A stretch of DNA of 38,858 bases from Balneolaceae bacterium (GTDB lineage Bacteria > Bacteroidota > Rhodothermia > Balneolales > Balneolaceae), in the NCBI GenBank assembly GCA_007693295.1, contig REDT01000166.1:1-38858 (forward strand). The letters are read 5' to 3'. The notes beneath the pieces were generated by a model. The model had not been told where the DNA came from. It was given only the letters and a program-made list of their open reading frames with translations, and ran no database searches. Below, piece by piece: positions 15,783 through 25,240 of this stretch. The position numbers and the translations under genes are program-made. Positions within the stretch are counted from its first letter, which is position 1. The number at the start of each line of letters is the position of its first letter.

Positions 15783-17486
15783 TTAATTTGGGTTCTCTTC
15801 ATAAAGCTTGTTGAATTCATTCTCTGCATCAGAGGTGCCAATCAGAATAATTTCTTCGTCCATAAGTAGTGTTCTCTCGGGGTGAGGGCTGACATCCATT
15901 TCGTCTTTACCTCTAATGGCCATCACTGTACAGCCTGTCCGGTTTCGGATGTTTGATTCTATGAGTGATTTATCAGCCAGGTGTCTATTCACTTTATGGT
16001 TAAAAATTGTAAGGCCCTCAGCAAGTATCATTACGTCCTGTCCCTCCAAAATATTAAAGATTGAATTGGCTCCCATTGAGGCATAAGACATAATAAAATC
16101 AGCGCCTGCACGATGCAGTGTATTCACATTTTTCTCATAATTTGACCGGCTGATAATTTGTATATCAGGGCACAACTGCCTGCAATAGATGGTCAGATAG
16201 ATATTTACATCATCACTATGGGTGGTAATTAATGCAGTGTGAGCTTCTTCCAATCCTGCTTTATTTAAAACCTCATGATCAGCTGCATCACCCAAAATAT
16301 ACTTCTCCTTATCCCGAATTCTGGCAGGGTCTTTATCGATAATCCTGTAGTCAATATGTCTTTCACTCAGCGATTTTGCTGCTGCCCTTCCCACTCTGCC
16401 GGCCCCAATGATAACGACCGGTTTATCTGATACATGATAAATACTCACAAGTTCATCATAAGCCCGCAGCTGATCCACAGATCCTGCAAGCACGAACACA
16501 GTTTTATCGGTTATCACCGTATCGGGCAAAGGCTGTTTGAATTTGCCCCTTTCCCAAATTCCCACCACGTTAACACCTGTAGTTTCTCTAAGTTTACTGT
16601 TTTGCAGAGTTTTACCGATCAGAGGAGTTTCCTGGGCGGTGGCCTCACCGATAACTAATTCATCAATATGCCCAATTACGTGTACCCTTGCATTTCCGCC
16701 TAGAGTACGTCTTGCAAGTGAACGGCCCAGAACTTCTCCCATCTGAAGTACCTGATCGGCGCCGGCAAGCTGAAGAATGTCTACCGAGTCGGCTGAAGCT
16801 GCCGTTGTCACAATCTTTACACTTTTACTGAATTCTCTCACGGTAAATGCAACATTGGTGTTTACCGTATCACTGCCGGTTGCCACCACCAGGCTTGCAT
16901 TTTCAATACAGAGGCTCTCATATGTCTGGTAATCTGTAGGATCTCTGTTCACCACTTTAAATCCCAAATCCGACATATCTATAGCCTTCTGGAGGTCAGG
17001 TTCCAGAATGAAATATTCTATTTTATTGGCATCCAGTTTCTTAACCAGCGATTCGGTGATTGGGTCCAGATTGGTAATAATCACGTGGTTTTTTGTGTTA
17101 GGGGGAAGTTTTTTTGGAGCACGGGCCTGACTTTGAGCTTTTAGCCACGGTGCATAAAAGAATTCAATAAATGTAAATGGCAGCATAACCAGCAAACCGA
17201 CCATCCCGGTAAACAGGACAAACATCGAGTAGAGCCTGCCCAGGTCTGTTGTAAAAACGATATCACCATATCCGAGAGTAGACATGGTTACAAGAGTCCA
17301 GTAAAAACCCGTAACCCAAGTTAAATCCTTCTCAATTCCCTCATACGCTGCTACCACATAAAACAGGCCTGAATAGATTGAGAAGACTAATAACAGGAAA
17401 AAAATAAACTTCAGAAGCTTTCCTAAGTTGGTTTTGGTACGCCTGTTACCGGTAAAGTACTTATATTGTGAACCCAGAAAATTCAA
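15783..17486 (-). CDS. Potassium channel with two TrkA/RCK domains
   Basis: A 567-residue inner-membrane K+ channel subunit. TM1 is about residues 24-46. The pore loop has a perfect selectivity filter, TLGYGD, at 70-75; TM2 is about 86-111. The cytoplasmic part holds two RCK units. The first Rossmann fold starts at about 132 (VIITNLDPITES) and lacks the usual GxGxxG; the second, from about 353 (VVIIGAGRVGRAA), has it. Each is followed by regulator segments, with a TrkA-C-like end (TGCTVMAIRG, IILIGTSD). Two RCK units in one chain suggest a tetramer whose gating ring uses both, with nucleotide binding mainly at the second. The start codon is TTG; no ATG exists before the pore, so TTG is accepted. 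Confidence 0.92.
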   Translation of the reverse strand: MNFLGSQYKYFTGNRRTKTNLGKLLKFIFFLLLVFSIYSGLFYVVAAYEGIEKDLTWVTGFYWTLVTMSTLGYGDIVFTTDLGRLYSMFVLFTGMVGLLVMLPFTFIEFFYAPWLKAQSQARAPKKLPPNTKNHVIITNLDPITESLVKKLDANKIEYFILEPDLQKAIDMSDLGFKVVNRDPTDYQTYESLCIENASLVVATGSDTVNTNVAFTVREFSKSVKIVTTAASADSVDILQLAGADQVLQMGEVLGRSLARRTLGGNARVHVIGHIDELVIGEATAQETPLIGKTLQNSKLRETTGVNVVGIWERGKFKQPLPDTVITDKTVFVLAGSVDQLRAYDELVSIYHVSDKPVVIIGAGRVGRAAAKSLSERHIDYRIIDKDPARIRDKEKYILGDAADHEVLNKAGLEEAHTALITTHSDDVNIYLTIYCRQLCPDIQIISRSNYEKNVNTLHRAGADFIMSYASMGANSIFNILEGQDVMILAEGLTIFNHKVNRHLADKSLIESNIRNRTGCTVMAIRGKDEMDVSPHPERTLLMDEEIILIGTSDAENEFNKLYEENPN

Positions 17487-17666
17487 TAACGTCTTTGTTT
17501 AATTCGATTTAAAATTTGAAGGCAACCAATAATATCCTAAAAAATCGTCTAATAAAAAGGTTGTCTTACGAATCGTAATCTATCCCTTTATTATTGGCAA
17601 TTCACATCATGAAATGATTACTTTCCATACCTGTAAAAAAAACATCAGACAGCATATATAAACCTC

Positions 17667-18923
17667 GTGTTTCGTTCTCTTTTTGCTACCATTATTATTC
17701 TGCTCCTATCAATGGAGGTGATTACAGCTCAAAGCTCTGGCCGGCTTGCGCCCATACCCAGCGTTTATCTCGACTGTAGCTCTTGTGATGTTAATTACAT
17801 CCGTTCAAATATCACTTTTGTGAACTACGTTCGAGATCAGGACGACGCATCCATCTACCTGTTGATTAATGACCAGCGAACGGGCGGCGGTGGGCGTGAG
17901 TACACGCTCATATTCTCGGAATTGGGAGTGGAAGATGGCCGAACAGACACGCTTCGCTACTCCTCGCCAAGCACAGATTCGTCTGATGAGCGCCGCATAG
18001 GCCTGAACAGATATATTAAAATCGGCCTCGTACCATTCGTTACTCATACGGTGGCTATTCGATCACTTGATGTTTTTTACGACACCCCCGAAGTAACAGA
18101 TATTGACGCGGTGGAGGAGATTGACGATCCCTGGAACAACTGGGTATTTGATGTAAATATTCGCTCTAATATGAGCGGGCAGCAGAGTGATTTTAATTTT
18201 GGCCTGTTTGCCGGTTTTGAAGCCGAACGCACTACACATATCTGGAAAATACGTGGGCGCGCCCGGGGCGAAATAAGAAGAAGAAATCTTGAGCTTGGTG
18301 ACCGAACACTGAATATTAATAGAGACTGGGGAAATTATTGGGGAATGGTCGGTTACAGTATTAACGACCACACTACCCTGGCACTTTTTACGAGCGCCAG
18401 CTTTAACCGTCCCGGAAATATTGCTTTAAACTCCTATGTAGCACCCGCTATTGAGTTCAACTTTTTCCCTTACACTGAGTTTCAGGAGCGTCGTTTTATC
18501 ATACAGTACCAGATCACACCATCGCATCGCCGGTACTTCGATACCACTATTTTCCTAAAAAATTCTGAAACAATTACCTCGCAGGAGCTCAGCGTCCAGC
18601 TGCGCTACGACCAGCGCTGGGGCCGTATTGACATCCGGGCTTCCGGCCTGCACTATTTCCATGATTCCTCGATCAATAACTTCGAATTCAATCCCTCTTT
18701 TAACATCCGTATCATCAGGGGATTGTCGGTAAGCTTATCGGGCAGGTACAGGATTATTAACGACCAGCTGGCTCTCAGACTTCCTGCAGACTTTGACCCG
18801 AACGATCCTAATAATGAACTCAGAGGATTCCAAAGACCTACATCGTATGACTATTCGGTATCTTTCGGCCTCTCCTACACGTTTGGATCCATTTACAACA
18901 ATATTGTAAATCCGAGGTTTTAA
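17667..18923 (+). CDS. Uncharacterised exported protein, probable outer-membrane beta-barrel
   Basis: 418 residues. I recognise it only as a conserved type of Bacteroidota exported protein without assigned function. Signal peptide residues 1-21 (ends ITAQ). The N-terminal part (about 28-130) begins with VYLDCSSCDVNYI, a CxxC, and has alternating strands and a repeat-like FVNYVRDQDDASI; it looks like a small alpha/beta domain. Residues about 155-418 read as amphipathic strands with many aromatic ends (FEFNPSFNIRI, YDYSVSFGLSYTF) and finish in NPRF, consistent with an 8-12 strand barrel. The start is GTG. The hydrophilic N-terminal domain could lie in the periplasm. No neighbour gives a clue to function. 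Confidence 0.75.
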   Translation: MFRSLFATIIILLLSMEVITAQSSGRLAPIPSVYLDCSSCDVNYIRSNITFVNYVRDQDDASIYLLINDQRTGGGGREYTLIFSELGVEDGRTDTLRYSSPSTDSSDERRIGLNRYIKIGLVPFVTHTVAIRSLDVFYDTPEVTDIDAVEEIDDPWNNWVFDVNIRSNMSGQQSDFNFGLFAGFEAERTTHIWKIRGRARGEIRRRNLELGDRTLNINRDWGNYWGMVGYSINDHTTLALFTSASFNRPGNIALNSYVAPAIEFNFFPYTEFQERRFIIQYQITPSHRRYFDTTIFLKNSETITSQELSVQLRYDQRWGRIDIRASGLHYFHDSSINNFEFNPSFNIRIIRGLSVSLSGRYRIINDQLALRLPADFDPNDPNNELRGFQRPTSYDYSVSFGLSYTFGSIYNNIVNPRF

Positions 18924-19432
18924 ATTTTTTACAATCCCTTTATCCTTTTGTGATTCTCTCTTGTGCCGGACTGAATAGATTCCGGTTCATTGTTGAATTG
19001 TGCCATAGGGATGGCGTTGGCATGGATAAGGCTATTCCGATGAGCTTAGATTCAGGTACTCTCTGCTTAGGCCACCAAACGTTCCTACGGAACGTAAGTA
19101 GTAGGGGTTGACGTCCCCACAGTTACCGATCAAACGTCCCGATGGGACGCCTCTTTAGAAAATGAGTCTTAGGCAATAAGCAGATGTACAAAACATCGGA
19201 ATTTACATCAGTAACACAGCTGTAGTTAATTGGTATCCCTGTAAGTGCCAATCATGGTTCTGGTGCAGATCCGCGTTCCAATAGGAACGCTTGATCGGTA
19301 ACATAGCCGCAGACACACAGAGAGTGCGTTCTGTAGGAACGCCTGGTGAATCGTTGGTATCTAAATCTGCCAAAAAATTGATGATGTGATTACCCATACA
19401 TATCAACATAAACCTAGATTTTACAAATTTCT
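18924..19432. repeat. Spacer filled with REP-like short palindromes
   Basis: No gene. Four small hairpins of one family: ACGTTCC-TAC-GGAACGT (19079-19095); CGTCCC-GAT-GGGACG (19135-19149); GCGTTCC-AATA-GGAACGC (19273-19290); GCGTTC/GAACGC (19326-19342, with one wobble pair). GGGG/CCCC at 19104-19118 is similar. The second and third share a longer flank in opposite orientation: GTTACCGATCAA near 19122 and its complement TTGATCGGTAAC near 19291. The promoter of the next gene would lie after about 19350 but is not clear. Confidence 0.65.
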
Positions 19433-20077
19433 ATGACATATCTCCTTACCAAACCATATCTCTTTCTCTCCGCTGTTATTCTCTCCTTACTGGCTGTCAA
19501 CTGTACAAACAACGAGCAATTGGTCCCAGACAGTGCAAGTGAAGTCTCTCCATTGCTGATTGGTTCAACGATTCCGGATATTTCACTTTTAAATCCACAG
19601 GAGGAAGCCGTTAACCTGAATGAAATCAGCTCTCAGCAAACTCTCTATGTTTTTTACCGTGGCGGCTGGTGCCCGTTCTGCTCAGGTGAGCTGTCCGACC
19701 TCTCCGAGATTGAAAATGAGCTTCAGAGCAAAGGAATCGAAATCGTGGCCATCAGCCCCGATACACCCGAATATCTTAAGCATTCGCTTGAAGATACCGA
19801 ACCGGGCTACACCCTTCTGTCCGACAGCGGCATGGAGGCTGCAAAAGCGTTCGGTGTGGCCTTCCGGGTAGACCAAGAGACCGTTCAAAGCCTGAAAGAG
19901 GGTGGAATGGATATTGAAGAGCGTTCAGGGCAGGGCCATCACATGCTGCCGGTTCCATCTGTCTTTTTGACGAATTCAGAAGGTAAAATCGTATTTCAAT
20001 ATGTAAACCCCGATTACAGGCAGCGAGTAGATAAGTCCGTGATTATGGCAGCGGTCAACTCAATACTTGAAGAATAA
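19433..20077 (+). CDS. Peroxiredoxin-like (AhpC/TSA) thioredoxin-fold protein, exported
   Basis: 214 residues. The N-terminus is a hydrophobic signal ending in LAVNC (Cys24), a weak lipobox, so it may be a periplasmic lipoprotein. The thioredoxin fold follows: FYRGGWCPFCSGELSDL with Cys80 and Cys83, then IEIVAISPDTPEY, LLSDSGMEAAKAFGVAF and the cis-Pro stretch PVPSVFLTNSEGKIVF. This matches the AhpC/TSA-like family with a CPFC active site, which reduces peroxides or acts as a thiol oxidoreductase. The reductant and substrate are unknown. ATG 19433, no Shine-Dalgarno. rlmN starts 54 nt downstream. Confidence 0.83.
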   Translation: MTYLLTKPYLFLSAVILSLLAVNCTNNEQLVPDSASEVSPLLIGSTIPDISLLNPQEEAVNLNEISSQQTLYVFYRGGWCPFCSGELSDLSEIENELQSKGIEIVAISPDTPEYLKHSLEDTEPGYTLLSDSGMEAAKAFGVAFRVDQETVQSLKEGGMDIEERSGQGHHMLPVPSVFLTNSEGKIVFQYVNPDYRQRVDKSVIMAAVNSILEE

Positions 20078-20131
20078 ACAGAGCGTGCTGATCGGCTGTA
20101 GATTCCGAAGATTCCTTCGTATCTTTCAGAA

Positions 20132-21244
20132 ATGGAAAAAGAATTAGATGTTGTGAAAAAAACTGACCTCAAATCCCTCAGCACGGCTGAGCTAAAGGAG
20201 TTCACCGATGAGCTCGGCCTGATGGGTTACCGGGCCGACCAGCTTTACCAGTGGCTCTATCAAAAAGGAGCCTCCTCTTTTGATGAGATGACCAATCTAT
20301 CGAAAGACCTGCGGGCAAAGCTGAATGATATCGCTGAGGTGCGCAAGATTTCGATACACAGCAAGCAGGAGTCAAAGGATGGGACCATCAAGTTTCTGTT
20401 TACGCTCGACGGTCCTGAAGAGTATAAAGTGGAAGCCGTAATGATCCCCGACTTCTATCCTGATGGTGCCGCAAACCGACTCACGGTCTGTGTATCATCG
20501 CAGGTTGGATGTATGTTTGGGTGCTCTTTTTGCGCAACCGGCAAGATGGGATTTTTCCGCAACCTGACCCATGGTGAAATTGTGGATCAGGTTCAAATCA
20601 TCAATGAGCTTACTGAAGAGAAGTTTGGAAAAAAGATTAACAATGTTGTTTACATGGGGATGGGCGAACCTCTGCATAACTACAAAGCGGTAATTGAGTC
20701 CGCAAAGATTTTATCCGATCCCCTGGGCATCGACCTTTCTCCAAGAAGAATTACTGTTTCGACGGTGGGCCTCACCAAGCAGATAAAACAACTTTCCGAT
20801 GAAGATACAGGGGTTAACCTGGCTATCTCACTCCATGCGGCCGATGATGAGAAGCGAAATAAAATTATGCCGATAAATGAATCGCTGAACCTTGAGCAGC
20901 TCGAAGAGGCGGTAAAATACTACTTCAGCAAAACCCAGAAACCGCTTACCTATGAGTACCTTCTGTTCGACGATTTTAACGATTCCCGGCAGGATGCCCT
21001 GAATCTTGTCAAGATTGCCCGATGGGTACCCTCCAAGATCAATATAATCATGTATAATGATGTGGCAGGAGTGAAGCTGAAGCGTGTAGGTGAAACACGT
21101 TTAAATCAATTCATGAAAATCCTGACCGATAAGGATGTTACCGCTACCGTTCGAAGAAGCCGCGGTGATGATATCGACGCCGGCTGCGGCCAGCTTGCCA
21201 TTCGTGAAGGGCAGAAGAAGGGAAAGAGTTTGGTTAAAGAGTAG
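20132..21244 (+). CDS. rlmN: Dual-specificity 23S rRNA/tRNA adenine-C2 methyltransferase RlmN
   Basis: A radical-SAM enzyme that methylates C2 of A2503 in 23S rRNA and of A37 in some tRNAs. The 370-residue protein has the N-terminal helical domain, the [4Fe-4S] motif Cys127, Cys131 and Cys134 (CMFGCSFCATG), GMGEPLHN, and the C-terminal methyl-accepting Cys352 in DAGCGQL. All key residues are present. A TATCTTTC box (20120-20127) lies right before the ATG and resembles a -7 promoter element; if used, the mRNA would have almost no leader. Confidence 0.95.
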   Translation: MEKELDVVKKTDLKSLSTAELKEFTDELGLMGYRADQLYQWLYQKGASSFDEMTNLSKDLRAKLNDIAEVRKISIHSKQESKDGTIKFLFTLDGPEEYKVEAVMIPDFYPDGAANRLTVCVSSQVGCMFGCSFCATGKMGFFRNLTHGEIVDQVQIINELTEEKFGKKINNVVYMGMGEPLHNYKAVIESAKILSDPLGIDLSPRRITVSTVGLTKQIKQLSDEDTGVNLAISLHAADDEKRNKIMPINESLNLEQLEEAVKYYFSKTQKPLTYEYLLFDDFNDSRQDALNLVKIARWVPSKINIIMYNDVAGVKLKRVGETRLNQFMKILTDKDVTATVRRSRGDDIDAGCGQLAIREGQKKGKSLVKE

Positions 21245-21249
21245 CTTGG

Positions 21250-21418
21250 GAAGTTGGCAGTGGGCAGTTTGTAAATCAGAAATCAGATTTCGGTCACCTA
21301 TCTGATTAAAAGCACCAAATAACAAGCATCAAATTCCAAACGGACGCTATCCCTGATTACGTGCCTTTAATTTATACTCAGGCCACGTTTGGAATTTGTT
21401 AATTGTAATTTGGTGCTT
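21250..21418. repeat. 7-nt-periodic repeat with long inverted arms
   Basis: The arms 21310-21342 and 21386-21418 match as reverse complements at 29 of 33 positions (AAGCACCAAAT...AAATTCCAAACG). Read in sevens, each arm has the same phase (CACCAAA, TAACAAG, CATCAAA, TTCCAAA). Just after the rlmN stop, 21250-21291 is also 7-nt periodic (GAAGTTG GCAGTGG GCAGTTT, then GTAAATC AGAAATC). Two more units, TCGCTAC TTGATAC, lie at 21469-21482, next to the lepB stop. Confidence 0.65.
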
Positions 21419-21484
21419 GAGAGTTTCCCCAAAGGGATCGCTATGCGGGAATTTTACCGATAAATATCTCGCTACTTGATACTC

Positions 21485-22576
21485 CTAATGTATCAAATTA
21501 AACATCCTGCCTACTCTGGGCATCCATTTTTCGCCATCCCATGAGAAATAGATCATACCCGCTTTTCCAATCACGTGGTCGTCCGGAACAAATCCCCAGT
21601 AGCGGCTGTCTTCGCTATCATCACGATTATCCCCCATCATGAAGTAGTAATCCTTTTGAATCGTGTATTGATTGGTCTCTTCACCGTTAATGGTAAACTG
21701 GTCTCCATTTCGCTGCACACTGTTTCGTTCGTATCTCTCCAGGATATCCTGATAGATGTGCCAGTTTTCGGATGTCAACTCAACTTGCTGGCCGCTGTAT
21801 GGAACGGTAAAAGGCCCCATGTGGTCGTGATTCTGGAATCCACGTGAAAAGTTGAAACCCCGCCGGCCAAACGAATCAAAATCTTCGGGCAGAACGTAGT
21901 GTTGTATGGAGTCAATTTCCGGCCAGGTCTCCATATCACTGGCAAGCTCCGGCGTCATATTGATGATGTACTCTCCATTGCCGCTGCTCAGCGTGTTGCC
22001 GCCGGCTTCACGCACTTTTGCCGGACTCAGCCGGATCCTGTCGAGCGATTTGACCCGGTAGTTATACATCAGTGTTTCAAACTCTTCGGAGGGCTCTCCA
22101 TTCACAAATAGAAGCTTATTGTCAATATTCAGTTCATCACCCGGCATACCTACAGCTCGTTTGATATAGTTCGTTTTAACTGAAATCGGGGCAATATCAA
22201 TCGGATAGTTGAATACAACAATATCATCTCGCTGAATTTCTGAATATCCGGGAATTCTAAACCAGGGCAGGTTAACACCCGGCATGTAGATATCGGTAAA
22301 GGGAACAGAAAGCGTCATGGGCGTTCTTGGCCCGTATGCGAGCTTGGTCACAATCAGAAAATCACCCGTTAAGAGTGTCTTTTCCATACTCGGGGTTGGA
22401 ATACGATAAGCCCCGAAGAAAAATGTTCTGAGAATAATTGCTGCGATTGCTGCCCATATAAGCGCATCAAGCCACTCGCGTGCCCAGTGCTTGGCTTTTA
22501 CGTCAAACGCCTTCTCTTTTTCTGTTTTACTTTCCCAAAAGCGTGGTTTTTTGGTCAGGTCCTTTTTTCTGCTCAA
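21485..22576 (-). CDS. lepB: Signal peptidase I (LepB)
   Basis: A membrane-bound serine peptidase that removes signal peptides from exported proteins. 363 residues. One TM helix (about 35-52) is followed by the catalytic Ser63 in IPTPSMEKTLLTGD, Lys139 in YIKRAVGMPGDE, and the late box MMGDNRDDSEDSRYWGFV. A long segment between the boxes (about 150-290) is typical of Bacteroidota-type enzymes. The first codon is TTG (22576); the next Met is the one in the active-site box, so TTG must be the start or nearly so. Last gene of lepA - unknown - lepB, 15 nt after the unknown gene. Confidence 0.93.
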   Translation of the reverse strand: MSRKKDLTKKPRFWESKTEKEKAFDVKAKHWAREWLDALIWAAIAAIILRTFFFGAYRIPTPSMEKTLLTGDFLIVTKLAYGPRTPMTLSVPFTDIYMPGVNLPWFRIPGYSEIQRDDIVVFNYPIDIAPISVKTNYIKRAVGMPGDELNIDNKLLFVNGEPSEEFETLMYNYRVKSLDRIRLSPAKVREAGGNTLSSGNGEYIINMTPELASDMETWPEIDSIQHYVLPEDFDSFGRRGFNFSRGFQNHDHMGPFTVPYSGQQVELTSENWHIYQDILERYERNSVQRNGDQFTINGEETNQYTIQKDYYFMMGDNRDDSEDSRYWGFVPDDHVIGKAGMIYFSWDGEKWMPRVGRMFNLIH

Positions 22577-22591
22577 CGTTTTTCTTTGTGA

Positions 22592-23161
22592 TTAATTAAA
22601 ATTTGCCGGGCGGTTAATCATTTCATGACTGAATTCGCCATTCTTATACTCTACCCTGTACCATTGTTCACGTTCCGGTGAGAAGAAGAAGTCGGAAAAG
22701 TCAGCCAGTTCGCCGTACTCATTCATTAGCTTTCGGGTCAGGGTACGCTTCACCTGTGGCATCATGTCAATGTACCGGCTGGCTCCAACATAAACCAATC
22801 CGTTTTCAAACGGGCCATCCAGATCCAAAATCATCAGTGGTATTTCACCGTCAATAATAAACCAATACTCGAACTGAACAGCCTTTCCCGGCCTGAAGTT
22901 GTTGTTGATCAAATCTTTAATTGTCTGGGTAGGATCGCCATAGACAGCCTGTAATCTGGATCGAAGCTCTACAGTAGGCAGACGGTCGATCGTAGTAGGG
23001 TTATATAAACCCTGTCCGGTCCAATTGATGTCAGCAAATCTCTGTTCAAACTGAGCCCTTTCCGAATAATCGACTTTGCGGATATCCGGATCATCAAACT
23101 GGCCATAGGCCGTTGTACTGATTGCAATTAAGCAAATTAAGAGAGCGAATTTTCTAATCAT
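22592..23161 (-). CDS. Conserved exported protein of unknown function between lepA and lepB
   Basis: 189 residues from the chosen start. Signal peptide MIRKFALLICLIAISTTAYG with cleavage before Q. The mature part is soluble, with a helical start (YSERAQFEQRFADINW), a Pro/Thr patch, and a beta-rich C-terminal half (VQFEYWFIIDGEIPLMILDLDG, WYRVEYKNGEF). The GxxDP/IKDL pattern around YGDPTQTIKDLI recalls GWxTD-type Bacteroidota exported proteins, but I cannot confirm this. The frame is open to ATG 23188, which would overlap lepA by 17 nt; ATG 23161 gives the standard signal peptide without overlap. Tight coupling with lepA and lepB hints at a role in envelope biogenesis. Confidence 0.7.
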   Translation of the reverse strand: MIRKFALLICLIAISTTAYGQFDDPDIRKVDYSERAQFEQRFADINWTGQGLYNPTTIDRLPTVELRSRLQAVYGDPTQTIKDLINNNFRPGKAVQFEYWFIIDGEIPLMILDLDGPFENGLVYVGASRYIDMMPQVKRTLTRKLMNEYGELADFSDFFFSPEREQWYRVEYKNGEFSHEMINRPANFN

Positions 23162-23171
23162 GGTAGTGGTT

Positions 23172-24983
23172 TTATCTTTCATCGTCATCCATTGATAATA
23201 CGGCCAGAAACGCTTCCTGAGGGATCTCTACGGTTCCAACCTGTTTCATACGTTTTTTTCCTTCCTTCTGTTTTTCAATCAGTTTTCGCTTTCGGGTAAT
23301 ATCCCCGCCGTAACATTTTGCGGTAACATCTTTTCGAAGCGCCCGAATGGTATCACGGGCAATTACCCTGGAGCCGATTGCTGCCTGAACTGCTACTTCA
23401 TACTGCTGCCGTGGAATTAGTTCCTTCAGCTTGGCACAAACTTTCCTGCCCTGTTCATAGGCTTTATCCCGGTGAGTTATACTCGACAGAGCATCCACCG
23501 GTTCACCGTTCAACAGGATATCTAAACGTACCAAATCTCCCTTTCGGTATTCAAGTAATTCATAGTCGAGAGATGCATAGCCTCTGGTCCCGCTTTTCAG
23601 CTTGTCATAAAAATCAAAAACGACTTCAGCCATCGGCAATTCATAGGTAATCTCTACACGATTCCCCTGCATAAACACCTGATTTATATAGATCCCTCTT
23701 TTATCCTGGCACAATTTCATGATTGGCCCAATATAGGTGGCCGGCGTGATAATACTCGCCTTTATATAGGGCTCCCAAACAGCCTCAATCTTGCCTGCAT
23801 CGGGCATTTCACTCGGATTATCGACGGTTCGTTTACCGCGCTCTCCCTTGTAATCAACCTCAACTTCATACTGTACGTTGGGCACTGTGGTTATAATATC
23901 GATATTAAACTCACGGTCGAGGCGCTCCTGCACAATCTCCATGTGGAGCATTCCCAAAAATCCGGCCCTGAAACCAAAACCCAGAGCCTTCGATGTTTCA
24001 GGCTGATAGGAGAGTGCCGCATCGTTCAATTGAAGCTTTTCCAATGCAGCACGCAGGTCCTCAAACTCTTCCGAATTTGTGGGGAAAATACCGCTGAATA
24101 CCATAGGCTTGGATTCCTGGTATCCGGGAATCGGTGTATCGGCTTTGTTTTTTTGATGGGTAATGGTATCCCCCACCCTTGCATCCTGCAGCGATTTCAC
24201 ACTGCCGATTACATATCCCACATCGCCGGCCTTGAGCTCTTGACAGGGCTCTTTTTTGAGTTTCAAATATCCAATCTCCTCGGCATCATACTCTTTTTCG
24301 GTAGCCATGAAAAAGATCGGATCTCCTTTCTTCAGTGTTCCCTGCATCACTCTCACATAGGCAATGGAACCGCGATAGGTGTTAAAAATTGAATCAAAAA
24401 TGAGGGCTTTTAACGGCTTCTCCGTTTCCCGTTCAGGGGCAGGAATTTTCTCTACAATGGCCTCCAGAAGTTCCTCTACTCCCGCGCCGGTCTTACCGGA
24501 TACATGCAGGATATCTTCATGCTTACAACCGATCAAATCCACCACCTGCTGGCTGATCTCTTCCGGTTCGGCTCCCGGCAGGTCAATTTTGTTTAGTACC
24601 GGAATAATTTCAAGACCCTGGTCAATGGCCTGATAGAGGTTAGAAATAGTCTGCGCCTCCACACCCTGGGCTGCATCCACAATAAGAAGCGCTCCCTCAC
24701 ACGCTTTTAATGCGCGCGACACCTCATAGGCAAAATCCACGTGGCCGGGCGTGTCGATCAAATTAAAAATAAACTTCTCCTTATTTGGCCGGGTATATTC
24801 CATTCGGATCGCATGACTTTTAATCGTAATGCCCCGCTCCCTTTCGAGATCCATATCATCCAGAACCTGATTCTGCATATCTCTTTCACTGATGGTGCCT
24901 GTGCGTTCAAGGAGCCGATCAGCCAGTGTCGATTTACCGTGGTCAATATGGGCTATAATGCAGAAATTGCGAATATTATTCAT
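23172..24983 (-). CDS. lepA: Elongation factor 4 (LepA), ribosomal back-translocase GTPase
   Basis: A translational GTPase that acts on stalled or misplaced ribosomes and helps ribosome assembly. 603 residues, the usual length. G1 is [10 protein letters not shown]2 [10 protein letters not shown]3 DTPGHVDF, G4 NKIDLP and G5 SGKTGAG. The EF-G-like domains follow, and the LepA-specific C-terminal domain has QEAFLAVL near the end. ATG at 24983. First gene of a minus-strand operon with the unknown exported protein and lepB, a common lepA-lepB linkage. Confidence 0.97.
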   Translation of the reverse strand: MNNIRNFCIIAHIDHGKSTLADRLLERTGTISERDMQNQVLDDMDLERERGITIKSHAIRMEYTRPNKEKFIFNLIDTPGHVDFAYEVSRALKACEGALLIVDAAQGVEAQTISNLYQAIDQGLEIIPVLNKIDLPGAEPEEISQQVVDLIGCKHEDILHVSGKTGAGVEELLEAIVEKIPAPERETEKPLKALIFDSIFNTYRGSIAYVRVMQGTLKKGDPIFFMATEKEYDAEEIGYLKLKKEPCQELKAGDVGYVIGSVKSLQDARVGDTITHQKNKADTPIPGYQESKPMVFSGIFPTNSEEFEDLRAALEKLQLNDAALSYQPETSKALGFGFRAGFLGMLHMEIVQERLDREFNIDIITTVPNVQYEVEVDYKGERGKRTVDNPSEMPDAGKIEAVWEPYIKASIITPATYIGPIMKLCQDKRGIYINQVFMQGNRVEITYELPMAEVVFDFYDKLKSGTRGYASLDYELLEYRKGDLVRLDILLNGEPVDALSSITHRDKAYEQGRKVCAKLKELIPRQQYEVAVQAAIGSRVIARDTIRALRKDVTAKCYGGDITRKRKLIEKQKEGKKRMKQVGTVEIPQEAFLAVLSMDDDER

Positions 24984-25110
24984 GCGAATGGGAAAAAATG
25001 CTAATCAATTTGTTTAGTGGGCTAAATTTTTTAAAAAACTTCCTTTGAAGAGGTTCTTGTTAGTATGATTTTATCACTCCACCAAACTGTTACTCATTAT
25101 TACGAAGGCT

Positions 25111-25118
25111 TCAAATAT
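25111..25118 (-). promoter_or_regulatory. Candidate -7 box for the lepA operon
   Basis: On the minus strand this reads TATATTTG, an exact match to the Bacteroidota -7 consensus TAnnTTTG, about 128 nt before the lepA start. The -33 TTG is not convincing. Confidence 0.35.
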
Positions 25119-25135
25119 ACAAAGTTGAAACGGTC

Positions 25136-25164
25136 ATTGCATTTAAATGTTATTTGTATGTTTT
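25136..25164 (+). promoter_or_regulatory. Candidate promoter of the M14 peptidase gene
   Basis: TTG (25136-25138), an 18-nt spacer and TATGTTTT (25157-25164) resemble the Bacteroidota TTG/TAnnTTTG promoter. Transcription would start near 25169 and give a leader of about 70 nt before ATG 25241, which supports the later start codon for that gene. Confidence 0.35.
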
Positions 25165-25240
25165 TATAATGAATATTGTTCAAAGCTGTGAAAGCGGAGT
25201 ATTCTCCTCCAACCCAAATCAATACAAAGCATATCAATCC

